In this document: positions 45,748-53,832 of the stretch, one piece after another
Layout: each line of letters starts with the position of its first letter
Position numbering within the stretch: position 1 is the stretch's first letter
Assembly (NCBI RefSeq): GCF_018459925.1
Contig: NZ_CP075371.1
Span: 1,550,001 to 1,614,000, forward strand
Reading direction: 5' to 3'
Length of the DNA: 64,000 nt
Source: Nocardioides aquaticus
GTDB lineage: Bacteria; Actinomycetota; Actinomycetes; Propionibacteriales; Nocardioidaceae
Translations under genes and position numbers: made by a program
Notes under the pieces: generated by a model
Database searches by the model: none
What the model was told of the DNA's origin: nothing
Seen by the model: the letters and a program-made list of their open reading frames with translations, nothing else

Positions 45748-46989
45748 TCAGACCAGGCTCTCCACGGCCCTACGCGCGTGGGCCAGATTCTCCCGCGTTG
45801 ACCGGAGAAGGATGTCGAGTTCCGCACCCTGGGCGGCGGACAAAGCTGAGAAGTTGAGGTTCGCCACCGAGATTTGGCACGCGGCTATCGTGAGAAAGCC
45901 TAGGTACTGCTGACGATTTGACTCCGACAACTCCGCCCACCGGAGCGGAGGAACCAGGCTCTGGCCCCAACGGCGCTGTGCGTGCCCTGCGTGAGTACCG
46001 ACGTAGTCGAGCACGTCCGTAGCCACGGCGATCGCTTCTAGGAGGGCTTCGTAGCCACCCTGTGTGGCGAGCAGGGCAGCTTCGGCCTCGCCGAGCTTCG
46101 CCTGGGCTGCCCGCTCCTTCTGCTTGTTGCGTCGCGACATCCACAAGTAGCCGCCCAACCCGAGCGCTGCGGCGGGGACGGCCACGATCCCAGCGAGAAC
46201 GCCGATTCCGCCGGCTATGCCGGCACCCCCGGCGGCGAGGCTCCCCCCACCCAAGTAGGCGAAGGTGGCGCTGGTGGCGGCCGCTCCGCTGAGCCCCGAC
46301 AACGCGGCACCCGTGGACGCCGTCCCGAACATCGCCGCCGCGGTGAACGTTCCGTACGCCGCCGCGCCTCCCAGAGCGCCACCGAACGCCGCACCGCCGG
46401 CGCTGGCGCCGATGTTGTGGGCAACCCGACTAGTGGTCACGCTCAATCGATACTCAGCGACCACCTCCGGATCAGCCAACTCGTCGTCTTCGAGGCTCTC
46501 CGGCTCACTCGGACGCGGGGCGCCGTAGATGCCGCCCGCGACCGTCACGAACGGCAGGAAGAACTCGTCGCGGGCTCGGTCGTGTGCCACGTTGAACCGA
46601 TCGCTGAGCGCTCCGACGGCCTTCATGCGCTGGTCGATCGCGTCCTGAAGCACACCGACCCGCTGCCTGATCGGCAGGCCTGAAGTGGAACCGGCATCCG
46701 AGCTCGCCGCCCCCTGATCCAGCCGGGCGCGTTCCTCCGCTTCCACGTCCGGCGCGAGTCGCTCTGCAGCCTCGGCAAGGACATCCATCGAGACCCCGAG
46801 GGTCCCTGCGATTCGTTGAAGTCGGGCGGCCCCCGGCCTCATCTGCCCCGACTCGACTCGCGAAATCGAAACCCCCGCACCCGGGCCCTTGCTGTAACCC
46901 GCCCTCTCGCCGAGCTGCTGCTGGCTGAGGTCCATGTCTTCGCGGAAGCCTCGGATGGCTCGCCCCAGAGCCTTCGTCGACACACTCAT
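45748..46989 (-). CDS. XRE-family HTH protein with Gly-rich membrane segments
   Basis: A 413-aa protein from ATG 46989. An XRE/Cro-C1 HTH occupies residues about 8-72 ('IRGFREDMDLSQQQLGERAGYSKG', 'ISRVESGQMRPGAARLQRIAGTLGVSMDVL' in pieces). A helical linker follows, then a long Gly/Ala-rich hydrophobic stretch (about 190-285) resembling glycine-zipper membrane helices, and a C-terminal helical domain of about 120 residues. It is divergent from the conflict-system cluster and faces a shared intergenic region with repeated CTTAG elements, so it is a good candidate repressor. The membrane part is odd for a repressor: it could instead sense membrane damage or act as a membrane effector. The domains are seen; the role is inferred. 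Confidence 0.75.
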   Translation of the reverse strand: MSVSTKALGRAIRGFREDMDLSQQQLGERAGYSKGPGAGVSISRVESGQMRPGAARLQRIAGTLGVSMDVLAEAAERLAPDVEAEERARLDQGAASSDAGSTSGLPIRQRVGVLQDAIDQRMKAVGALSDRFNVAHDRARDEFFLPFVTVAGGIYGAPRPSEPESLEDDELADPEVVAEYRLSVTTSRVAHNIGASAGGAAFGGALGGAAAYGTFTAAAMFGTASTGAALSGLSGAAATSATFAYLGGGSLAAGGAGIAGGIGVLAGIVAVPAAALGLGGYLWMSRRNKQKERAAQAKLGEAEAALLATQGGYEALLEAIAVATDVLDYVGTHAGHAQRRWGQSLVPPLRWAELSESNRQQYLGFLTIAACQISVANLNFSALSAAQGAELDILLRSTRENLAHARRAVESLV

Positions 46990-47095
46990 GGCCTGAACTT
47001 AGCATGACTTTACGTCGGTGCTATTGACTTAGCGTTTCCTCTTAGTGTTAAGGTGTTCACCTCAGTCTTGCCGACCAGGGGAAAGGAGCCGGATC
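46990..47095 (+). promoter_or_regulatory. Divergent promoter/operator region of the island cluster
   Basis: AT-rich for this DNA. It holds ACTTAGC (46997-47003), GACTTAGCG (47026-47034) and the palindrome CTTAGTGTTAAG (47041-47052), which look like operator half-sites for the divergent XRE protein. A possible promoter is TTGACT (47024-47029) with a TTAAGG -10 (47048-47053). The RBS GAAAGGAG (47081-47088) precedes GTG 47096. Confidence 0.5.
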
Positions 47096-47302
47096 GTGGC
47101 TCGTATCAACAAGGCCGCACTCATCGCCGACGTCGCACAGGTCGCGGTCCGTGCACACGTGGTTGCGCAGGACCCGGCTGTGGCCAAGGCCGCGCGCGTC
47201 GCGCTTGACGACGTGATCCGCGCTGGGCAGTCGACCGCCGACCTCGGCCGCGAGGTCGTTGACGCATGGAACCGTGCGGGCCCGGCCGCTCGCCGGATTT
47301 GA
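47096..47302 (+). CDS. Small helical protein at the head of the conflict-system cluster
   Basis: A 68-aa protein from GTG 47096, chosen for the GAAAGGAG RBS; the longer frame from 47045 crosses the promoter. The sequence is all-helical and Ala/Val-rich ('INKAALIADVAQVAVRAHVV', 'VAKAARVALDDVIRAG'), soluble, and without Cys or catalytic motifs. First gene after the operator region. It could be a small regulator or an antitoxin-like partner; nothing in the sequence settles this. Confidence 0.6.
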   Translation: MARINKAALIADVAQVAVRAHVVAQDPAVAKAARVALDDVIRAGQSTADLGREVVDAWNRAGPAARRI

Positions 47303-47314
47303 TCGGCGAGATCC

Positions 47315-47470
47315 GTGTTCGACCTCACCGATCCGCTCGATCCACTCAACCCACTTCACGCGCAATTCTGGGCGGCATGGTCTTGCCCGCAGTGTGCGGA
47401 GGACGGGGACGAGGAACAGCTGGTCGACGGCAGATGCCCGAACTGTGGGTCGCGGGTGGATAAGCAGTGA
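47315..47470 (+). CDS. 51-aa zinc-ribbon miniprotein
   Basis: GTG 47315 to TGA 47470. The translation has an N-terminal repeat ('DLTDPLDPLNPLHAQFW') and two Cys pairs, CPQC (residues 24-27) and CPNC (42-45), spaced like a zinc ribbon. The RBS is weak. Cys pairs also occur in three larger proteins of the cluster, supporting this one as real. Confidence 0.5.
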   Translation: MFDLTDPLDPLNPLHAQFWAAWSCPQCAEDGDEEQLVDGRCPNCGSRVDKQ

Positions 47471-47567
47471 GGAAACGCCCACTACGAGCGACGATGCCAT
47501 CGAAGTCTCGGCGCCGCGGCCAACACCGTGGCTACCCTCGACCTCGGGACCATTCAAGGAGAGCCAC

Positions 47568-48626
47568 ATGAGAACGCCGACCGTGATCGTTGACGTGTCG
47601 ACCGTCGTACGCGACCGGGTGGACCCCGGATGGCACCGGATGGACGCTCTGATCGACCTCTGGCGACGCGAGATGGACGAGAAGGCGATCTTCTACGGAG
47701 TCCTGGACGACGCGTCCTGGTATCACCTCGACGACGCCGGACAGGCCGCCTTCGCGGCCTGGCAGGCTGCGGGGCGAGCAACACGGGTGCGCTGGGCAGA
47801 TCCGCTGGTCTGCGAGAACGCGGAACGATACCCGCACGCGAAGGTCCTCACGAGCGACCTCTACCGCGACCTGCGCCGGGACTTCGTCTGGCTCCAGAAC
47901 AGCGACCGCTTCTACACCTTCAGCTTCACTCCCACGGGCGTCTCCATCGAGCGCGCGGAGATGGGCGCGATCCGGGACGAGGACGTCTCGCAGTACGGCG
48001 AAGCGGCATCGTTGAAGCCCAAGTGCCTCAACACTCCAGAGGGTCGCCAGATGCTCCGGCGGGAGTGGGCCTGCACCAACCCGAGCTGTCCGAGTAGCCA
48101 GGCGAGGGCGATCGCAGACCTCCCCTACAACAGGAACGGGAAGGCGCTCTGCCCCGACTGTCGCAAGGAGTTGGGGGATGCGGGCGACGCCGCGGACACG
48201 CGGGAGCTCAAGGTGCTAATCGGTGGCAATGATGTCGCCCACATTCCGCTCGTGGCTGGGAGCCGCATCGCGATCGGCCGGGGGGGAGGCGAAGACCGTT
48301 TCGACCTCCGGCCACTCGTCGGCGATCAGCAGACGTTAGTCAGCCGCGACCACGTGGCTTTTCGCAACCTGCGTGGTCGGATCTTGGTGTCTGACCTCGG
48401 GTCGAAGAACGGCTCAGCACTCGTCCGTGAGGACGGCCAGAGCGATCCGATCCCGGCAGACGTCGAGCAACGGCTCGAGCTGCATGAGTTCGTGAGCATC
48501 GCCGGCGGTCTCGTGCAGTTCAGGCTGTCGGGCAAGCGCTACGCGCGCGGCGCGTACGTCCCTGATCGAGGTACTGGCGTCATCTCAAGCCCGACCGTAC
48601 TGGCGTCCCCGCAGTCACCTGCCTGA
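47568..48626 (+). CDS. PIN/NYN-like + Cys-cluster + FHA domain protein
   Basis: A 352-aa protein from ATG 47568 with AAGGAGA 6-12 bases upstream; the frame is open earlier but starts inside other genes. Residues 1-120 look like a PIN/NYN (Zc3h12a-like) RNase fold: acidic 'TVIVDVSTVV', 'FYGVLDDASWY', 'KVLTSDLYRDLRRDFVWLQNSDRFYTFSF' in pieces, with Asp residues where such nucleases bind metal. Residues 169-198 are a Cys cluster (CTNPSC...CPDC). Residues about 225-310 are an FHA domain ('AIGRGGGEDRF', 'VSRDHVAFRN', 'DLGSKNGS'), which binds phosphothreonine. The FHA domain next to a kinase gene suggests phosphorylation-dependent recruitment of the nuclease. FHA is certain; the nuclease call is moderate. 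Confidence 0.72.
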   Translation: MRTPTVIVDVSTVVRDRVDPGWHRMDALIDLWRREMDEKAIFYGVLDDASWYHLDDAGQAAFAAWQAAGRATRVRWADPLVCENAERYPHAKVLTSDLYRDLRRDFVWLQNSDRFYTFSFTPTGVSIERAEMGAIRDEDVSQYGEAASLKPKCLNTPEGRQMLRREWACTNPSCPSSQARAIADLPYNRNGKALCPDCRKELGDAGDAADTRELKVLIGGNDVAHIPLVAGSRIAIGRGGGEDRFDLRPLVGDQQTLVSRDHVAFRNLRGRILVSDLGSKNGSALVREDGQSDPIPADVEQRLELHEFVSIAGGLVQFRLSGKRYARGAYVPDRGTGVISSPTVLASPQSPA

Positions 48627-48636
48627 AAGGCCCCTC

Positions 48637-49311
48637 GTGTCCATTCTCGACGTGCCCGCGATTGTCCCTCGGCCGCTCCCCGTCGTGCTCCTCCTCGACA
48701 CCAGCGGAAGCATGCTCAAGGACGACAAGATCGAGGTGCTCAACGACAGCGTCCGCGAAATGATCGCCGCCCTGAAGGACGCCGACGCTCATACCGGCTC
48801 GATTCGGCTCTCAGTGATCGCGTTCGGAGGTCCTACCGCCCAGACCGTGATCGCCCACGCCCCCATCGCCGAGGTGGAGTTCACTACCCTCCAGGCTGGC
48901 GGGCGAACCCCTCTGGGACAGGCGTTCGCCCGCGCGGAAGAGCTCGTCAACGATCTGGAGGCCCTTCCGTCCAATTCGCACCGCCCAACGATCGCGCTGG
49001 TTTCGGACGGCCTCCCGAACCGCGACGACGACTGGCGAGACCAGCTCGAGCGACTGATCGATCACCACCGAGGGGCCAAGGCGACTCGGTTCGCCCTCGG
49101 TGTCGGCGATGATGCCGACCGCGACATGCTCGCGGCGTTCAGTGGCGGCCTCGTGCATCGCGCCGGCGATGCCAGCAAGATCCGCACCTTCCTTCAGTTC
49201 GTCACCATGACCGTCACCGAGGCGACGGTCACAGGAGTGGTAGCCAACGCGTCGTCAGTGTCGGGCGACACCTCGATCGAAGAGTTGGTTTGGCGAGACG
49301 ATGATTTCTGA
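48637..49311 (+). CDS. TerY-like VWA domain protein
   Basis: A 224-aa protein from GTG 48637. It is nearly all VWA domain, with complete MIDAS: Asp21-x-Ser23-x-Ser25 in 'LLLDTSGSM', Thr in 'GGRTPLGQAF' and Asp in 'ALVSDGLPN'. It has no signal peptide, so it is cytoplasmic. It resembles TerY of tellurite-resistance/stress loci, which are reported to form triads with a kinase and a PP2C phosphatase. Here the kinase follows with an 11-base overlap, but no phosphatase is present. It is likely a metal-dependent scaffold for the kinase or its substrates. Confidence 0.85.
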   Translation: MSILDVPAIVPRPLPVVLLLDTSGSMLKDDKIEVLNDSVREMIAALKDADAHTGSIRLSVIAFGGPTAQTVIAHAPIAEVEFTTLQAGGRTPLGQAFARAEELVNDLEALPSNSHRPTIALVSDGLPNRDDDWRDQLERLIDHHRGAKATRFALGVGDDADRDMLAAFSGGLVHRAGDASKIRTFLQFVTMTVTEATVTGVVANASSVSGDTSIEELVWRDDDF

Positions 49312-50629
49312 GGTCCGCCACGTCGTGGATGAGGCCGATGTCGCGTACCAACTGGGCGAGCCCATCGCGAAGGGCGGCCAAGGCATCGTCTACCGCGTCG
49401 TCGCGCAGCCCGACCTCGCCATCAAGTTGTTGTTCCAGCCCGAGTCCTTGGCCCACATCGCCCGTGTGCGCAGGCTTTCGCTTGACGGCCTCCACATCGC
49501 GGGGCCGACAACGCTACTGCGGGGCGAAACGCCGGGATACGTTATGCGGTTGGCGCGCGACATGACGACCCTGACCGCCGCCTATCTCCCAGGACAGTTC
49601 GGCAACGGTCACGACGCCTCGTGGTATCGGGAGACCGGCGGTCTGCGGCGCCGGCTCGACGTCGCTTCGCGAGTCGCTGCCCTAATCGTTGCGCTGCACG
49701 ACCGAGCGCTCGCGTACGTCGACCTCAACCCGTACAACGTTCTGATCTCCGACAACGTCGAGCTGGCGGAGACCTGGCTGATCGACACCGACAACCTGAC
49801 ATCGGCGTACAGCGCGACGAGCCAGGTCATGGGCATGCCGGGGTACCTGGCGCCCGAGCGCTCCAGGCCCCATTCGATCGCCCCTCCCAGCACGCTGGCC
49901 GACGCCTACAGCCTGGCTGTAATGGTGTTCAAGATGCTGTTCCTCAGCCACCCGCTCGCGGGTACCGCAAGCGCAGACCTCGGGGCGGAGGAAGCGCGCG
50001 ACCGGGCCGACGCCGGGGAGTTCGACTACATCGGTCCCTCCGCGGGGAGCTCCAATAGCCCTGCGGCTCCGATGACCTCGGCGCTGCTGCCTCTCGGCAT
50101 GACGACCCGCCTTGCCGTAACCGCGCGTCGCACGTTCGGCCCCGGCAAGCTAGACCCGCAACTCCGTCCCGGAGCGGCGGCGTGGCGCGACGACCTGTTC
50201 AGTGCACTGGACAACGTCGTGAGCTGCCCGGGTAGTTGCGGATGGACGATGTACCGCAACTCGGCGACCTGCCCGGCGTGCTCAACTCCAGTCGGCAGAA
50301 CCTTGGTGGCATCGGTGCACCTCGACGACGGCGGAGTTCCCAGCCCCGACTCCCAGATTCACGTGCTTGTGGTGAGCCCGCGGCACCCGACCGAGATCAA
50401 CCCACGGCACCTGTGGGGCGCCTCGGAAGAGACCGACCCGATCCTCACCATCACCGCGCATGGCGACACTTTCGTAGTCAGGGCAGAGGGCGACGCCGTC
50501 GTCAGCGACCCGCAGGGGAGGCCGGCTCGATCCGTAGCTCGACCGGCGGGTCGAGCCACGCACTTCCGCGTGAGTGTCCAGGGCCGACCGCCACGTTTGC
50601 TCGCCCTGCGATGGGCCGGTCCCCGATGA
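49301..50629 (+). CDS. Divergent Ser/Thr protein kinase with C-terminal Cys cluster
   Basis: A 442-aa protein from ATG 49301, overlapping the VWA gene by 11 bases and the helicase by 4. Kinase features: Gly loop 'GGQGIVYRV' (25-33), Lys42 in 'LAIKLL', catalytic loop 'YVDLNPYNVLI' with Asp141 and Asn146 (Tyr139 in place of the usual His), 'LIDTDN' with Asp162 in place of DFG, and 'PGYLAPER'. Residues about 310-330 carry CPGSC...CPAC, a zinc-ribbon-like element, followed by a beta-rich C-terminal region. TerY-associated kinases are also known with zinc ribbons. Metal and ATP residues are kept, so catalysis is plausible. Confidence 0.82.
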   Translation: MISEVRHVVDEADVAYQLGEPIAKGGQGIVYRVVAQPDLAIKLLFQPESLAHIARVRRLSLDGLHIAGPTTLLRGETPGYVMRLARDMTTLTAAYLPGQFGNGHDASWYRETGGLRRRLDVASRVAALIVALHDRALAYVDLNPYNVLISDNVELAETWLIDTDNLTSAYSATSQVMGMPGYLAPERSRPHSIAPPSTLADAYSLAVMVFKMLFLSHPLAGTASADLGAEEARDRADAGEFDYIGPSAGSSNSPAAPMTSALLPLGMTTRLAVTARRTFGPGKLDPQLRPGAAAWRDDLFSALDNVVSCPGSCGWTMYRNSATCPACSTPVGRTLVASVHLDDGGVPSPDSQIHVLVVSPRHPTEINPRHLWGASEETDPILTITAHGDTFVVRAEGDAVVSDPQGRPARSVARPAGRATHFRVSVQGRPPRLLALRWAGPR

Positions 50630-53600
50630 AGCTCGAGTTGGCCGGTGGGGGACAGGCACGGCTACTGGCCCTTCCGCGAATCAGCCAGGCCCCCGTTCAA
50701 GACGGGCAGCCCGTTCGCATCACCCTTACCGGTGGAGGCATCGCCCTCCACGACGGAACACGCACGTCCCTGTGCGGAGAGCCGGACGAGCCCGACGCCA
50801 GTTGGCTCAAGCAGGTCGCGGAGTCCCGCGCCTACCTCGCAGACGTCATCACAGTCGACCAAGGAGTCCGGCTCCGCGTCATCCCCTTCGACCAGGTAGA
50901 CCAGTGGGCTCGCCAGCATGCCATCGGCGTCGACGAGCACGCACTCGATCGGATCGCCCAAGCGGTACCGCACCTGCAGTCTCGGCGTCCGGAGGAGATA
51001 CGGGCCTGGCTCACCGACCAAGTCAGGCTCGAAGCGCCCGACCCTGCTGTCCTGGTGCACGTCGGCGGGTCCCGTCGTGTCAACGTCGAAGCTTTCCGGC
51101 TCGTCGGGGAGTCCCGCTACGTCGACGTGAGCCTTGTCGGGGAGCGCCTCCTCGTGGACACGGTGTCTCCACGCCGTCGCCGCGACTCTGAAACCCTTTG
51201 CCTGGTGCACGGGTCGGTTCGCTTCGAGGACGCGACCCGTCTGGCATCCATCAGCCCCGCGGACCTTGCGGAATGGCACCGGCTCACTGAAGCAGACAAC
51301 TCTTACCTCCAGGTGTGGAACCGCTACAACCAGTTCGAGCGAGAAGCCCGAGAGCGAACCGCGCGCCTGGCAGGCAGCGCGGCCTACGACAGTCGCCGCC
51401 GCCTGCTGGACGGGAGCTGGGAGTTCGACCTCGTCCTCAGCGTCGGGGCCAGTCGCCTCATCGAGGCGCTCCGACTCGGCGAGGTCACCCTTGAAGCCGG
51501 CGCCACCGTTGCCTACGACCAGTCCGCAACCGTCTCTGGCGCCGGTCGGCGAACGCTGGCTGGCACTGCGCGTCTGACGGAAACCGGCACCGTGGTCCTT
51601 CGCCCCGAGGTGGACGACTCGGGGGTCGACCTTCCGCGCCACGGCTACCTCTCGGGCTCGTTCACAGCAGACCGAATCCGCCTGAAGCGCCGAGAAGAGG
51701 CGCAGGCAAGGGCCGTCACCGCGAAGTCGTTCCCGGTACTCCAGCTCTCCCGTGTCTTGGCGGGCCAAGCGCCGGCGGCGGCCGGGCGTGTGGACCGGCA
51801 CCCCGCCATGTCCAAGCGGGCTGCCGAAGCGCTCGGGGCACCCCCGACGCGGGCCCAAGTCGACGCCATCACCATCGCCCTCAATACCCCCGACATCGCT
51901 CTCATTCAGGGACCGCCAGGGACAGGGAAGACCCGGGTGATCGCTGCCGTCAACGCTCGGCTGACGCAGATCAACGCGGACCACCCCGCCGAGATTCGCC
52001 GCACCTTGCTGAGCAGCTACCAGCACGACGCAGTGGACAACCTCGCCTTCGGAGCTGACGACGGTCGCCTGCCCGCGATGAAGGTGGCGGCCCGGAGTGG
52101 GCAGAGCGGGAACTCCCAGGTGGCCCAGTGGGCACGGGCCACCGTTGCGCGGATCGACAAGCACCATGCTGGGCGCGAAGAGAGCCGAGTGGTACGCGAC
52201 TGGATTGAGCTGCGCGACCGGACGACGGCGTACCGACTCATGCCCGCAGACGTCGCCAGCACGGTCGAGGTACTGAGCTGGCTCGCTGCTCGCTCGTCCC
52301 TCATCGGCAGCGAGACGGCCCTCGACGCGGAGGACCTGATCACCAAGTTGAACCATCAGGTCGGCTTGCGGCATTCTCGCGAGCGGTTCGTTGAGATACT
52401 GCGTCGCGTCCGCTCGCTGCGCGTTTCTCCGGAGTCGTTCGCCGACGACGGCGCTGACAATGCCACGCTGGCGCTCGAAGACGAAGGTCTCCGAGCCGCG
52501 CTCTCCGAGGATCAGGCGCGGCTCATGACCGAGCTCAGCAACGCCGTCGACCCTGCACCCCACCTGCTTGAGGCAACCGCCCGACTTCAAGCCGACGTTC
52601 TGGACCGGCTCCTGACCTCGCGTGCCCGCTCTGCCGTAACGGCGCAAATGCCCGAGGTCAACGCTCTCCTGCAGCGGTCCCTCACGACGGCTCAAGAGCG
52701 TGTGCAGCAGTTGACGTCCGTTGCGGACAGGATCGTGGAGGACTTCAGGCGTGCGCTCCTGGAGCAGCCCGAGACGGTCGCAAGCGCGGTCAGCACGCAC
52801 TCGCGCGCACTCGCAGCGACATGCCAGCAGGCAGTGGCCGGAGTGATGAAGGAGATACAGGCCAGCCTCGAGTTCGACACGGTGATCGTCGACGAGGCGG
52901 CTCGCGCCAACCCCCTCGACCTCCTCATCCCGCTCACCCTCGCGCGCCGCCGCATCATTCTTGTCGGCGACCACCGCCAGCTCCCGCAGATGCTCGACGA
53001 AGACGTCGTCGACACTCTCGAGAACTCGGATCCCGAAGCCGAAGTGAAGCGCGTGCTCGAAAAGTCGATGTTCGAGCAGCTCTTCCAGCAGTTGCGGGCA
53101 CTGGAGCGAGCCGATGGGATCAGCCGGGTCGTCACCTTGGACCAGCAGTTCCGCACTCACCCTGTCCTCGGCGAGTTCGTCAGTACCCACTTCTACGAGC
53201 CCTACGGCGAGGCCTTCACAAATGGCCGTCCGGACCCGACCGAGTTCGAACACGGTTTGGACGCATACGAGGGCCGACCGGCGGCCTGGATCGACGTGCC
53301 CGCAACACTGGGGCCTGAGACAGGGCGGAGCAAGACCCGAAGGATCGAGGCGGAAGTCATTGTCCGCGAGCTCGTGGCCGCCCTGGACGCAGGCAGGGAT
53401 CTCAACTTCGGGGTTATCGCGTTCTATTCCGGCCAAGTCCGCGCGATCTGGGAGGAACTCGAAAGGATCGGCTACGCGGTCCGCGACGGGGACGTGTTCT
53501 CCCTGGCGCCCTCGGTGAGGCTCCTGTGGTCGGAGGACGGCCTTGAACGCGTCCGCGTCGGAACGGTCGACGCCTTCCAAGGGCGTGAGTTCGATGTCGT

Positions 53601-53832
53601 GTACCTATCCGCGACGCGCTCCCAACGACTGGCCCCGCGGAACAAGCCGCGATTCGGTTTTCTGGCGTTGCCGAATCGCCTGTGTGTCGCCATGAGCCGA
53701 CAGCGGCGACTACTGGTGGTAGTCGGTGACGCGGCGATGTTCACACACGACCACGCGAACGAGAAGGTGCCGGCGTTGGCGGCGTTCCACCAGTTGACCG
53801 GGGGTGCCCATGGCTGCCGTCGACCAGCGTGA
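50626..53832 (+). CDS. SF1 helicase (Upf1/Dna2-like, AAA_11/AAA_12)
   Basis: A 1068-aa protein from ATG 50626 (ATGA overlap with the kinase). Residues 1-400 are a beta-rich N-terminal region not seen in housekeeping helicases. SF1 motifs: I 'GPPGTGKT' (429-436), II 'VDEAARANPLD' (Asp756-Glu757), III 'GDHRQLPQM', IV 'LDQQFRTHP', V 'VDAFQGREFDVVYLS', VI 'VAMSRQRRLLVVVGD' (from about 1021). A large helical insertion (about 500-740) separates I and II, and helicase domain 2 is complete. Upf1/Dna2-like enzymes move 5'-3' on RNA or DNA. No nuclease domain is fused. It is the likely motor component of the cluster. It overlaps the next gene by 23 bases. Confidence 0.9.
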   Translation: MKLELAGGGQARLLALPRISQAPVQDGQPVRITLTGGGIALHDGTRTSLCGEPDEPDASWLKQVAESRAYLADVITVDQGVRLRVIPFDQVDQWARQHAIGVDEHALDRIAQAVPHLQSRRPEEIRAWLTDQVRLEAPDPAVLVHVGGSRRVNVEAFRLVGESRYVDVSLVGERLLVDTVSPRRRRDSETLCLVHGSVRFEDATRLASISPADLAEWHRLTEADNSYLQVWNRYNQFEREARERTARLAGSAAYDSRRRLLDGSWEFDLVLSVGASRLIEALRLGEVTLEAGATVAYDQSATVSGAGRRTLAGTARLTETGTVVLRPEVDDSGVDLPRHGYLSGSFTADRIRLKRREEAQARAVTAKSFPVLQLSRVLAGQAPAAAGRVDRHPAMSKRAAEALGAPPTRAQVDAITIALNTPDIALIQGPPGTGKTRVIAAVNARLTQINADHPAEIRRTLLSSYQHDAVDNLAFGADDGRLPAMKVAARSGQSGNSQVAQWARATVARIDKHHAGREESRVVRDWIELRDRTTAYRLMPADVASTVEVLSWLAARSSLIGSETALDAEDLITKLNHQVGLRHSRERFVEILRRVRSLRVSPESFADDGADNATLALEDEGLRAALSEDQARLMTELSNAVDPAPHLLEATARLQADVLDRLLTSRARSAVTAQMPEVNALLQRSLTTAQERVQQLTSVADRIVEDFRRALLEQPETVASAVSTHSRALAATCQQAVAGVMKEIQASLEFDTVIVDEAARANPLDLLIPLTLARRRIILVGDHRQLPQMLDEDVVDTLENSDPEAEVKRVLEKSMFEQLFQQLRALERADGISRVVTLDQQFRTHPVLGEFVSTHFYEPYGEAFTNGRPDPTEFEHGLDAYEGRPAAWIDVPATLGPETGRSKTRRIEAEVIVRELVAALDAGRDLNFGVIAFYSGQVRAIWEELERIGYAVRDGDVFSLAPSVRLLWSEDGLERVRVGTVDAFQGREFDVVYLSATRSQRLAPRNKPRFGFLALPNRLCVAMSRQRRLLVVVGDAAMFTHDHANEKVPALAAFHQLTGGAHGCRRPA

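Noticed and set aside
50662..53580. Minus-strand frame opposite the SF1 helicase
   Set aside because: All seven helicase motifs are on the plus strand; the reverse frame has no recognisable content.
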